From Papiliotrema nemorosa (taxonomy: Eukaryota > Basidiomycota > Tremellomycetes > Tremellales > Rhynchogastremaceae), in contig JASKOT010000021.1 in NCBI GenBank assembly GCA_032158125.1, positions 62,001 through 126,000 of the forward strand: 64,000 nt of DNA, read 5' to 3'. Every line of letters begins with the position of its first letter. Positions within the stretch are counted from its first letter, which is position 1. The position numbers were made by a program, and so were the translations under genes. Positions 22,377-33,616 of this stretch are shown in pieces. Under the pieces are notes generated by a model. The model saw only the letters and a list, made by a program, of their open reading frames with translations. It searched no databases and was not told the DNA's origin.

Positions 22377-22529
22377 CCGAGCAACCCTGCAGGAGTCAGA
22401 GGCAAACCAATGCTGGAGAGGAGGAGCTCTCTGCCAGTGATGAGGGGGACTTCGATGGATCTGGGTAGGAAGAGAATGTCGGGGGTGATGGGTCAATTGG
22501 GCGACGAGGATGAGACTGAGCGAGTGTGA
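22377..22529 (+). other. In-frame open extension after the coiled-coil gene's TAG
   Basis: Directly after TAG 22374-22376, the same frame continues for 50 sense codons (PSNPAGVRGKPMLERR...GDEDETERV) to TGA 22527-22529. The composition matches the Ser/Arg-rich tail before the stop. It could be readthrough, an unrecognised splice, a recent stop mutation or a sequence error. Confidence 0.4.
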
Positions 22530-22659
22530 TGATGTTTGGCTGGATTGTCGCTCTGCTTTGAAGGACTATAGTGCTTGTTCGTTTCTCAATGTGTATACAT
22601 CTTCAATGCTACATGCGACTGCAGTGCGCGACCCACCAAATACGCCTGATTAGTGCAGA

Positions 22660-24067
22660 TCATATCGAGGCCTTGACCTCGGCGTCATTGCCCGTCTGTT
22701 TGTGCGCAGCAGGAGCAGGGGTGGTAGCTCTAGGCGTCCCATTGCCCGTGGCAGGGGTGTTTGTACCTGAAGGTCCGAAAGTGGACGGTGATCCTATATC
22801 GCCTTTTGAGCCGCCTTCAGCGAACGATGTGATGTATGCGCTGTTGGTCAGCTAGACGTTGTGTCGGTATTGCGCTGTAGTCACTTGAAAAAGTGCCTCC
22901 AAGATGCTTTGGACGGTGTGAAATGGCCTATGATCAGCCCCCCTTCTCCTTAATCTGCCCGGAGCCCTCTGCCCCTTGTCCATGCCTTGCCCTTCCTTCC
23001 TCCGTCCATGTGAAGAGGAAGGAAAGACTAGGAGGCACGTATTGACGTATAACTCACCTCCTTCATGATACTCTTCCCTGAGGTTCAGAGCGCCTTGACG
23101 TATCGTATGGCTCCTCTCTGAAGGTACGACCGTATCGTTGTTCCCTATTATGCTCAATACAGGTAGAGCAGCGGGTAGAGGCCAATAAGGGTCGAAAGAT
23201 GGGTTCTGGGCGGCTGGGAGGAACCCTCCGACTGAGATGACGACTTGGAGTCAGTATCCTTGCACGCTTACATGATAGGTCGCTAGGCAGAAGCAGAGGC
23301 GAGATCGAGACTCACATTTCATCTTCGGGATGGACGGCTCGGCGGGGAACAAGGGATGCAATGCGCCTGGTTTCTCGAGCTGTAAATTAGCACTAATGCT
23401 TCGAGAGACTTTTGTAAAGCGAGTCTTGAGAAGGAGCGGAGGAGACAAGAAGCGAGATCGATGGGAAACCACGACTCACCAGAGCAGCCACGATCAACGC
23501 CATACAACCCCCTTGAGAGAATCCCATCACTCCATCAAATGGACCCTGCTCCACTAAAGCCTTGTGTATATGTTGGACACTCTCATCAAAACCTTCTCAT
23601 CAGCCCATAATCCCCATAATCTACCTAGCCCACAACCATGAATCGAGAGAAATTACACACGTCGATAAGTCTGTCTATCATTTGAACTCAACCACCAAGC
23701 TCTCGGAGTCGTTTCTGGCGTTTGATCAGGTTCCGTCGTTGCCGTGGAATCGAAATCGTCCATCTGAGTAGCCCATGGTAAATCTGCCTTTTCGACAATA
23801 ATGGGCGGTTCGAGAAAGACTGAATAGTCAGCTTGGGATGTAGGGGCCACCAGTAGACATCGAGGTTACGCACCGAATTCAACGTCTTTACATGCTTTGC
23901 GAACACCACCTAGCTATACCATGTATCAGCTCAGATAAGATTGACTCACAAGAATGATCGAGTCGATCATGCTTATGCAGTGGAGAGTAAAGTTCGGACT
24001 GACCTGTTTGTAGTAGATCGTTGCGTTTTGCGTGAAACCGCACAATGCAAGTACCCGGACCACCATG
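22660..24067 (-). CDS. FSH1-family serine hydrolase
   Basis: Alpha/beta-hydrolase of the FSH1 (DUF341, OVCA2-like) family, putative esterase. Eight exons joined by introns of about 44-130 nt give about 283 residues. The start MVVRVLALCGFTQNATIYYK fits the family N-terminus. Later the nucleophile elbow reads GVMGFSQGGCMALIVAALL (GFSQG, Ser nucleophile). The acid region is IIGNNDTVVPSERS, and the catalytic His lies in YHEGGHFTPSKASWR. After the domain there is a Ser/Thr/Pro/Gly-rich tail of about 50 residues, reached through an intron of 44 nt with a GTGACT donor; without this splice the protein would stop at 22881. Physiological substrate is unknown. Tandem with the GATA gene upstream of it, convergent with the coiled-coil gene. 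Confidence 0.88.
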
Positions 24068-24419
24068 CTTGGCGCTTTTCAGAAGAAGGCGGTTGCACAA
24101 ATCTGCAATGCGAGAGTGGGGTGCAGAGCCCTTGGCGGTTGGGTCAAAGGTTGATCTTGGTCAGAAAGTCAGGTTGGAAATGACGGAACGGCGAGAGATA
24201 ATCGGCCAGCTGAACCGATAACCGATACTTCCATCGTCGCCCGCTTAGAACCCCTCGACATGCGTCCAAGACGGCACGAGACCAAATCATGGCAGTATAG
24301 GGCATAGTGTATATATGACAACTTGGATCCGCAAGATATAGATCGATACAACATGAACAAGCGATACTGCCCCACAACCCAAGATACACCCAAGACTTCA
24401 AGTCTTGCAGCAAGTCCTT
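24068..24419. other. Tandem intergenic region GATA factor 3' / hydrolase 5'
   Basis: 352 bp between the hydrolase ATG and the GATA-factor stop, both genes on the minus strand. It should hold the hydrolase promoter and the GATA 3' UTR. No coding sequence or clear motif seen. Confidence 0.5.
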
Positions 24420-25746
24420 TCAAGATTTCTTGGCCGCTGCGAGCGCTGCTGCTTTTTCCTCCAATTTCTTCTTTTTCCGCTGCAGTTTCATATGGACCAG
24501 ACCCTATTCATCAGCAGACACCCCCACCCAAACTGCAGCCGCGGTTCAACTCACACAGGCATTACACAATGTCCTAGGGCCCATTGGACCTCTCCTCCAT
24601 TCTGGTGTTTCTGTCGCTCCACATCCTAGACACTTTGTCGCTGCTTTCGACTTGTCCCCGTGTGAACGTTTCCCGCTCCCACTTCCACTCGCCGGTTTGG
24701 CCGTAGAATCCACTTTGATCTTTTTCGCCGTGGGTGTAGTATCTACCGGGACGGGTTGACCGGACACAATAGCTGCGCCCTCTTGTGCGAGACGAAGGAG
24801 AGTAGAGAATTCGGGGCCGCTCGGGTTGGCGTTGGGATGGTTGAGAGATTGTATACGCGGTATAGACGCTGCGAGGTTTTCGTATATACTCAAAGCCTGC
24901 CTGTCAGCCAGATTTCCCTTTGACCGGAGGCATCGCGCTACTCACCTTGGCATAATCATCCCCCGTGATGTTCAGCTCTTCATTGTTCCACGTCGTGGCT
25001 GAAAGAGCACTCTCAGGAAGGGCGACACTTCCAAACAACGAACCCGGATACGCAGCGCTGTTCGGCGTAGCGTCCGACCATGATCTAGAACCGAAGTGAG
25101 GTCCATCGCCCAATCCGTTTGACGCGCCTTGTGACAGTGATGACAGGATCCCATTCGGTCCATCTGTATGCGGTGAAGAGGACGATCCGCTGAAAGGGTT
25201 ACTCGACGAGGAGGCATGAGCTGAACCCCCGCCTACACCGCTGAGCAGAGGATCGATAAAAGACATGTCGTTCCATTCGCCTCTTGTCCTCTTCATTCCC
25301 GCTCCTGACCAGCTTGAACCGAGATTTGACGGTAAGGATCCGACATATGCCCCCGGAGAGAGCTCAAAAGTCGGTGTCTCGCTCGTGGGTCGATCGGGAC
25401 GTGGTGGAGGGGAATGTAAGGCTACTCCATCCAAAAGATGCCTGTTGGAAGGCCCTTGCGCGGATATCCTATCTACCGCTGCGGGATTATGGAAAGTCGA
25501 TGTACTAGCTGTCCGACTTTTGTTCTGATTATCCAGAGCTGTCTGTTGAGATGGTAAGAGGGGTATCCTGTCTCGAGAGTCGGGGTAGTATGAAGGGAGA
25601 AAGGTACTGGGAAGTACGGGTTTCGGATGATCCTGTGCGTCCAACGGGAATGTGGCTGATTGAGGGGTGGGAATAGAGGTCGAAGAAGTAGACGAGGGCG
25701 TGGTGGATGGCTCGGCAAAGGTGGAAAGAGGGACGGAGAAATTCAT
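24420..25746 (-). CDS. GATA-type zinc-finger transcription factor
   Basis: DNA-binding regulator with a single C-terminal GATA finger. The finger reads [20 protein letters not shown] followed by TLCNACG, that is Cys-X2-Cys-X18-Cys-X2-Cys; the last Cys and the following Gly are joined across an intron. After it comes a basic tail ([16 protein letters not shown]) ending AAAKKS. The N-terminal ~300 residues are disordered, rich in Ser/Pro/Thr ([18 protein letters not shown]). A central patch [19 protein letters not shown] looks helical. Total about 410 residues. The 18-residue loop is the type found in fungal light/iron/virulence GATA regulators rather than the 17-residue nitrogen type. It may be related to Gat201-like factors of Cryptococcus, but I cannot settle this from the sequence. 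Three TGATAG words lie just upstream. Confidence 0.92.
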
Positions 25747-26400
25747 CCTGATAGGGTTGATAGGCGGAGAGAGGACAAATGAATGGCGGTCATAGACGGG
25801 TTAGACTGGATGCTTCGCGTCCATATGGTTTGAATTCGATTCTCGTGCTTCGCAAGGGATATCAGCGCGATTGGGTTCAATAGTCGAGCTATCCGCGCCT
25901 GACTGCGCTCGTATTGATAGACAATGGGGTGAGATATAGATGCAGTAACAATAATCTGTAAACCTGGATGATCCAATCCCCCAGGTTTCTCACCGCCTGC
26001 AACGCCATTGATGATGAAGCGGGATCAAAATGCTCGCTGGCGTTTGGTCTCTTGAGGGTAAAGGGGGAAGGGCACAAGGGCACAGGACCACCACCTCGAT
26101 CACGACCCCCACCCCTCCCGGGTGTTGCCCCTTGCTTCCCGCATGTCTCGCCGCTTCACCCTGACCATTAGATCAGGGTCCAGGTCATTCTTCAGGAACA
26201 AGCAAATGATCCACCATTGACGCGGACCACGTGAGGCGGGATCAATTTGGGGTGCACCGAGGATAATGAGGCTGACAAGGAGTCTTGCAGGCACTGTTGA
26301 CTCGGTGTCAGGCTCGTTTGGGGCTCGATCCTGATTCCAGCTCAACGTCGAAGCAATAATATCCATATCAATATCAACTCGTTCAGTCTTGACCTACATC
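25747..26400. other. Divergent promoter, GATA factor / ZCCHC10-like gene, with TGATAG words
   Basis: 654 bp, the longest gap in the window. TGATAG (WGATAR class) occurs at 25749-25754, 25758-25763 and 25915-25920, all on the plus strand within 172 bp of the GATA-factor ATG. A CACGTG E-box is at 26228-26233, and a C-rich stretch lies near 26.08-26.13 kb. No gene seen. Confidence 0.5.
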
Positions 26401-27184
26401 ATGTACTCCCGAGGGCCCAGTCAACTTCGCGATCCCAACAGAGCAGGTCCAAACACTCGATGCCAAGTGAGATCCCCACTCCAAGGCAACCCGAGCAACA
26501 CTGTGCTGACGACTTGTAGAAATGCCTCAAACTCGGTCACTTTACCTACGAATGTTCTTCCTCCCGGCCCTATGTTCCTCGTCCATCACACTCTAAACAG
26601 CTCGCTTCAGGGGGTTCTGGACGTTCCACACCCAGTGTGGAGACTCCGGAAGAGTTCCGAACGAGCGTAACGAGTCAGAGAGAAGGGTTGGCAGATCGGA
26701 TTTTGAAAGCGAAAGAAAAGGAGAGGGAGAGGATACGGTTGGAAGATGAGAAGAGAAAGGCTAAAGAGTTGAAAGCGTCCAGAAAGGCGTCTAAAAAGGA
26801 TAAGAAGAGCAAAAGGTGAGTTAAGCCTTTGCGGTGGACGGTATTGATGGCAGATACGCATCGAGCGAGAGTGATAGTGATTCGAGCGAGTTGAGCGATA
26901 GTTCCAGTTCGACCGGCAGCGCTTATTCGACAAGGAGGAGGAAAGATACAAGGATTAAAAGGCGGGACTCTCGATTAGACGGTGACTCCGACGAGGACTC
27001 GAGAAGATCGAGATCCCCACGCAGAGCTCGAGAACGGTCCCCATCCGACTCTAGGTCTCCACCCCGACGTCGATCGCCTTTGAACCGATCACGATCACCT
27101 GTCCGTCGAAGGAGAGGGTCAAGTGCTTCACGCTCGGCTTCTCCGCCGAGACGTAGACGGCACAGCTCATCAAGGTCGCCATGA
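26401..27184 (+). CDS. ZCCHC10-like zinc-knuckle, SR-rich protein
   Basis: Small nuclear-type protein of 230 residues from three exons (introns of 53 and 38 nt). The N-terminus MYSRGPSQLRDPNRAGPN leads into a CCHC zinc knuckle, CQKCLKLGHFTYEC, formed by joining exons 1 and 2. This knuckle and the following SSSRPYVPRPS match ZCCHC10 (human RCQKCLEFGHWTYEC...). Next comes a charged helix (LADRILKAKEKERERIRLED), then an acidic Ser run and a C-terminal RS domain (SRSPPRRRSPLNRSRSPVRR). Such RS tails are typical of splicing-associated proteins, so a role in RNA processing is likely but inferred. Convergent with IML1, 149 bp between stops. Confidence 0.88.
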
Positions 27185-27333
27185 CACCCCACAGTCCTAG
27201 ACAGCCAGGTCGAACTTCCCAGGTCGGGTTCAATATAGTGTATCGACTACATGTGAATGCAACTGCATATACGATGTTGTACATAGCATTGCAAATTATA
27301 CAACGGATCAAGACCCTCTTCTAACGTGTCGTA

Positions 27334-30300
27334 TCAAGCATCGTTCGACTGTCCAGTGCCTCCCGAAGATTCCGACTCATCGCCCTCGTTGTTCGCCCCA
27401 CCTGGGCCCTGCGAGTCTCCATTGGTCGCCTTCTCGTCCTCGACCACCTTTTGCTCTTCCACTACAGGCACAACCCCATTTTGCCCCTGTTTCTCCCTCT
27501 GCCCCTCGACATCTTCCGCCGCATTGACGTCCTTGTCCCCTTCCTCTTCCACGTGGACATCCCCCTTCTCTGCAGATTCAGGTAGCGGGGGGGTGACCTC
27601 GTCCCAAAATGCTCTGAGCGCTTCGGCGTCATTGCAAAACGCTTCCAGCTCCAATCTCAACGCCCTTGCCTCTTCTTGCTTTGTCAATTTTGCAGGTACC
27701 GGCATGTTGGGATACGCCTCTGCGCTCCCTCCTGCCCTTCCCCGTGTCGGAGCAGCGATGAACAGTCGATTATCGCACCACAGGAAACCCCGCTGTCCGC
27801 CTATACATTGCACGAGTGCCAAACCGGATTTATGACAGAATTGAGAGTATTCAAACGCCGCCTTGGCGCCTGTACCGCGGTAAGAGTATTCCACCTGGAC
27901 ATGGTCCGGATATCGACTGGACGCTTCCACGTCGAGGACAAAGCCGAATTTGTGGGTGAGAATAGCGTATTCAAACCAATTTGTCGTTTGGCCAGAAGAT
28001 CCTTGTTCAGCGAGTCGAAGGTGGAGATCGGGTACGACCGGCGGCGCAAGAGCAAGAGGGATCGGGATGGGCGCTCGGTAGGCAGATTTGAGAGAAACGT
28101 CTTTGATCTGCTCTACGGGAGCTTCAACGAATCGTAGCCCATATCGTTCTGCCTGAGCGGCACATTTCGCTCGCAGCTCGTCCAGAAGCCCAGCCGTCAC
28201 ACCGAGCCAGTTCAATTCAAAGTGGAATCTACCATCAGCCATGTAGCCGATACAACTAACAACTACTCACGCGTTTCGAGCATTGTGGATAATGTCCGCG
28301 TGCAACAAGGCGACTTCGGCTCTATCACTCTTCCTCATTGGATCCAGGTCAATAATCACACTCTGACTCATCTTGATCCTCCTGGTCTTCCTATCCTTGG
28401 CCGACTCGCCCAATTTACCCAGGGGCATCATGGCAGATGGCAAAATGGCCGCATGTTTTTCGAGCAAGTCGCGAGGATCTTGAGTCGGTTTACCGCCCCA
28501 CCATGATTTGTTTGTCTTTTTCCGTTTGGATCGACCTGCATCGTACTCTTTGCGCAAGCGATAAAAGAAATGACCATAGTTGAAGAATCCATGTGCTGCT
28601 GTAACGTGTTCTGAGTGTCAGTCGAGGCGTGTAGTTGAGCAAAACCCAGCTTACCAATAAGACCCTTGTCAAACAACGATCGACCCCATTCAGCCGCTTC
28701 TTCGATGCTTTTGATGTCCGAAAAGGTCTTTAGTAGCCAATCGCAAAATTGTTCTCCCGTGAACGAATCCTCGTGCACGTTGACTATGATCAGCAATGGA
28801 CCGTTTATGGAAGTAAAACACACTGTTCCACCATCGATCTCGAATGACCAAACCGTTGTTTGGTTGGCACATCATCTCACCGACCGTCTGCAACGTCATG
28901 CCTTCCAACGCTCTTCCCACTGGATGTTGTTCTTCTCCCTTGTTCAGTCTATCCAGCTCGATCATCAAACCATCGTCTAGTACACAGGCACTGGGATCGA
29001 ATGTGGTAGGTAACAGCCTCAGTGGCACATCCGAAGCACCTGGAGCTTTCCACTGGTTTTTGCTCAGGATTTCCAAAACCTTGAAAGCGCCCGAGATGAG
29101 GATCTCAGCTTGGTTAAACTCTTCTCCTTTGGGCACTACCCCCGCTACGGGATCTCGATCGGAGGGAATGAGGATATATCGAGTTCGCCAGTATCGCAGA
29201 TTGGAAGTGAGATCCTCTTCCTCGCCGGCAATCAGTCGATCTAGGTAATTGAAATTGAGTTTGGCCTCGACATTCTGTCATCAGTCTCGAGCCAGCATTG
29301 CGATCGACTGGACACGTACAGGGTACTTGAAGACTGCAGATGCGGTTTGATATGCGTTCATTTGCGCTGGCCAAACCAGACATTGATATCTCACCGGTTC
29401 CATCGAGTATGTCAACTTTCGAACAAAACGCTGTACCGTGACAGACTGCTTCATCGAGTCGAAAGCGAGCCGATGAATGTGGTTCGACCATAACAGGTAG
29501 ATGGCTCCCTTCTCGTCACGCAACACTTCGGATGCACCACCGACACGAAGGCCATCTTTGGTCGAATCACCGGGTAAGAGCACTTTACGGGTAGTAGACA
29601 GCTTGCCATCGTCCTCGTATAGGTTGTTGTGATCGTGTGGTAATGTGATAAACTGAAAGTTCTCTACGTTGTAAGCGAATACTCGGGACATGAAGCTTTC
29701 CACTCACGCGACAACCTCTGCGATGCCATTTCTCGCATAACGGCTAAAGGAAGATTGATATTCGCAGCGTCTGCTCTGACCAAAAACGAGACTTGATCGG
29801 GATAACAGGCGATATCGTACGAATTGAATTCGTAGTAATCCTGAATTTCCTTGGTACTCGGCATGAAATCCGTAGTGAGTGGTAATGAAGCGGGAGCAGT
29901 CAAAGCTTTCCACTTGACCAAATGTTTCCCTTCTTCTTCCGGGTTCGCACTGAGATGTTGCCATCGTCTCCCTTCACCAAACGAGGTATCAACAGTGTCG
30001 TTAGGGTTGCAAGGATTGACAGTGATATGAGAGTTGGAGCGGTTGAAATTGGTCGCTACGGCTTTTTGCCACGAGTTGCTGGGTGATCGACTGGCCTTGT
30101 AAGAGTTGCGGAAAGACTTGATGGGTTCCTCGTCGGATACCAGACGAGAGCGTTTCGAGTTGACGGCGATGGGCACAGGCTGGGTGACAGATTGGACCGG
30201 GACGTCACCGCCTAATTGCTTGACCGGATGACCAATCTTGGATGGAGATGGGGTACTCGGCGTAACGATGGGGGCGCCAGGCACGGGGCGAGGGAAAACG

Positions 30301-33300
30301 GAAGGCGGTTTGGACGAAATGGGCGAAGGGGATCGATTGCCGGTCACGCTCGAGACATCTGTACGACCGACAGTTTCTGGGGCGGCAATAGGGAAACTGG
30401 GCTGTGAACGGCCAGACAGTGCTGTCAACAGCCAATTTGCACCAAAACGAGAACCAAACGAGCTTTTGCTGCTCTTGGTATTCAATTTTCTCGATGGCGT
30501 CATCTTGGGAGTAGATTGTCCTGACGAAGCATCCGCCGAGGGTTCGGAAACCCTGGAATGCGATCGAGCTCGAGTGGCTGTCGTCGTCGACATGCCCATA
30601 CTCAGTGATGAAGGAGCTGGAGATGCGGCTCTGAGCTCAGTACGTTGCAGATCCAGTGGCTCGAAAGGTGACAGGTCTCGTACTCGGTCCAAGGGGGATC
30701 TCGATGCCGAAGAACCTGATCTGATCGTCTTGCGGAACGGCTGCGGGGACGACTCGGCTGTGGTCACACGCTGTGTTCGCGGGGACGACGGCTGAAGCGT
30801 GACTGCCATTGAGGATGGCGGATCAGGCGGCGTGGCATTCTTTCGGTCTTCTGCTGCCTTGACCGCCAACAGCCTGGAAGACTGATAGCTTGCTGCGACA
30901 CCTGCCGAGGCAGCTCCAGAATCTCGGCTCCTGACCGGGCCCAATTCCACATCTTCTATTTTCGCTGAGCGGAATATGTCTGCATCAAAGTCCTCCCGAG
31001 CGGCTCGGCGATCATCCGATGTGACTTGCTCATGCTTTGATTTGGGCAAACTGTCCATATCCAGCAAGGGTACCGTGACAGTCGTCAAGTTGTGATCGAG
31101 AATGCCCAACATTTGGATCTCATACATCTTGCACCGAGGCACAAAGCGATCTTTGCGAAATGGCTTGTCATGCGTTTTCGAGTAGAACGAGGGATTGATC
31201 CATTTTGGTATGGCTGCGGGTCAGCGCTGACTGCTAAGTGGAAAGTCGCGACCCACAGTAACAATCAGCCAGCTCGCAATCGGTAGCGCTGGAAAGATGC
31301 GCATCAAAGTAAAGTAGGTCGGGTGTGGCAGGCTTTGTCTTGACACCGGAATTGGCAATCTCCCATACAGGTCGCCGGGGCTTTTTGGAGACGTAGCTGA
31401 AAAGTGGTGCACTGTGTAGAGGCATCTTCGTCAGACATACCAGCTCGAGGCACGTCCCATGATCGATCATTCTCTCCGTCGTCATTCGCAAGAGGTTCTT
31501 ATCGACTGCAAAGTGACCGGTTCCGGGTGTGATGATGGCGATGTTCAGACCTGTTCTATTCAGATCACGATCGATGTAGTGCTCGTCGAAAGGGTTCAAG
31601 GCGAGGTTGACAGCTTCAAGCACGTTGCCTTCGTACGCCTGGATTCAGCTTCAAGCCCGCAATTGCGATGAATACACCTACAAAGCTCCACTTGCCGACT
31701 ATTCTCCTCTTTGCCGTCGAGTCTGGATGCCGCTGAGCCAAGAGGTTCATATGGTAATCGAGGAGGATTTCTCTTTCGCTTCTCTCCAGCCTAGTCTTGA
31801 TCTCTGCCAGAGACAAGTTCCAGTCGTTGCGCCTCTCAAAATCGATCGCCACACGGAAAAAGTCTTTGCACCATCGGTTCGAGTAGTCCTTGATCAAGCC
31901 ATCATCGAGATCATTTTGAGTGAGGTACTGCACCTCTTCATCGGTGTAGTGGACCCGAGCGAACAGAACGATCGTGACCAGGTGTGAGGTACCCTTATCA
32001 TTCCACTTCTTGAACAGCTTTGGCAGGAAGCCTGAACTTGAGCATTACCAGACAAGGGGGGTTGAACTCACCATGCACGACCTTTTCGTAATACCTTTCT
32101 CCGTCTTCGTCAAACTCCCAAGTCTCCTTACAGAGTTGAATGAAGAGATATACCTGTGCACTACGACTCCGATAGATGGTCTTTGTCTTGGCCGTGACGA
32201 TGCCACTGGCGTATCGCTTCCGTGCCTTGTAGACGGCTTGTACCTCTGCTCGGACCGCTCCCCCAGCAAGGGATAATCTCTCGCCCACGTGAACTGGTAG
32301 GCCTTCCAGAGACATGGCAAGACGCCACATGTCTGCTCTTCCGAGGTACTGCGAGAATCTGATCTCAAGGTGATCTATGTCTGCATCTGCCGGTTCGAAG
32401 ATCTACCATCAGCACGGTCCATCATAGTCAACTCACTCGGATCACTTCAACTTCTGATCTATGCTGGAACCTGAAAGCCGAAGCGACGGATTCCGGCAAA
32501 TGTATCTGCCCCATTGGGATATTTGGCGTATCTTCCCCTGCTCGAAAGATGTACGCATTGCGTTTCCTGCTCAGACCCTTGATGGCTTCTCCCCCTGCTT
32601 TGGCGCCGTCCATGGGTCCTGATCCTCCCATTCCTCCCATCCCCCTCGTCCGAGAAGTACTGTGCCTGTCATCCCGCTGTACCCGTTTTATCTGCAGATA
32701 GTCTCCAGGGCGGACTTTCCAAGGAAGCGAATCGTATGCGAACTGAACCATACTATGTACCGCTGCATGAGCAGAGGAAGTCGGCAGAGGTGAAGGTTGT
32801 GATATGCCTGTAGAGCTGTTGTTGGGTCGATAAGTGTACAACGCGAGGTTGACTCGGTCTTTGGGGAAGAGAGGTTCGCCGTGATCCAGGCTAGCCATAG
32901 TCGGAACGGCAGGAGCGGAAGGGGCAGTCATCGCGAGCGGTGGAGGAGAAGGCCAGGAGGATATCCGAGCATGACTAGTCTTGCTACTCGAAAGTCTTGG
33001 TCGTTTATTGCCGACTGCATCAACGTCGATAACCCCATCCAGCTGAACGGCATGGGCCGATTGGGCTTGAGCAGCCAAATGTGAAGATAGAGCCGCGGCG
33101 GCAGCGGACGACACGGGTTCAGTGATGTTTCGAGGCGTGCTTCCGAGCTGTGTGGGACGGGATGGTCCAGCTTGAGGATCTGTAGACGAGGGCGGAGGGA
33201 TGGCGACCATCGTTGCTGATCTGTTCCTGCGAACAGGCGAGGTGGTGGGATCTATCTTGTGAGCGTGGATTGAGCGGACGGTCACTCGACTCACCTGGCA

Positions 33301-33301
33301 T
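27334..33301 (-). CDS. IML1: IML1/DEPDC5, SEACIT-GATOR1 subunit
   Basis: Very large multi-exon gene (about 6 kb). IML1 is the GTPase-activating subunit of SEACIT/GATOR1 that switches off TORC1 at the vacuole when amino acids are scarce. The start is a 7-nt exon (ATG at 33301) joined to [16 protein letters not shown]-terminal family blocks include [14 protein letters not shown] and [19 protein letters not shown], then [38 protein letters not shown] and VITPGTG-like [17 protein letters not shown] long Ser/Pro/Arg insert is coded at about 30.1-31.0 kb. Then come [20 protein letters not shown] and the DEP domain ([35 protein letters not shown]). The C-terminal domain ([19 protein letters not shown]) ends in a highly acidic tail. 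Individual exon borders were not all resolved. Shares a 315-bp divergent promoter with SCP1. Confidence 0.95.
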
Positions 33302-33616
33302 GTTGGCGGCGCTTCTACTGGCTATAGGCCTAAGCTACTCATCCTACTTGTGCCGGCGTGTCCCTCAGCCTCTTGATGTTCGATGGAATGGGTCGAGTAC
33401 GAGGGTCGGAAGGAGGAAAGTGGTATCAGTTGAATTACCCGAAGGTATTTCGACCGAAGGTCTTTCAAGGCATCCCTTTACCATCTTTGCCTCGTCCTCG
33501 ATCTCATCCTATCCATACACGCATATAGGACCCACTCGATACACCAGGCAATGATCGGCTACGACTAGCATATTGGCGTATATTGTGTACAGACCCGAGG
33601 ATCTGCCCCAAAACCG
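33302..33616. other. Divergent promoter IML1 / SCP1
   Basis: 315 bp between two divergent ATGs. A short imperfect direct repeat (GAAGGTATTTCGACC then GAAGGTCTTTCAAGG) sits at about 33.44-33.47 kb. I looked for an SRE-like ATCACCCCAC and did not see one. Confidence 0.5.

Noticed and set aside
33302..33616. Sterol regulatory element in the SCP1 promoter
   Set aside because: I looked for ATCACCCCAC-like sequence on both strands and found none.
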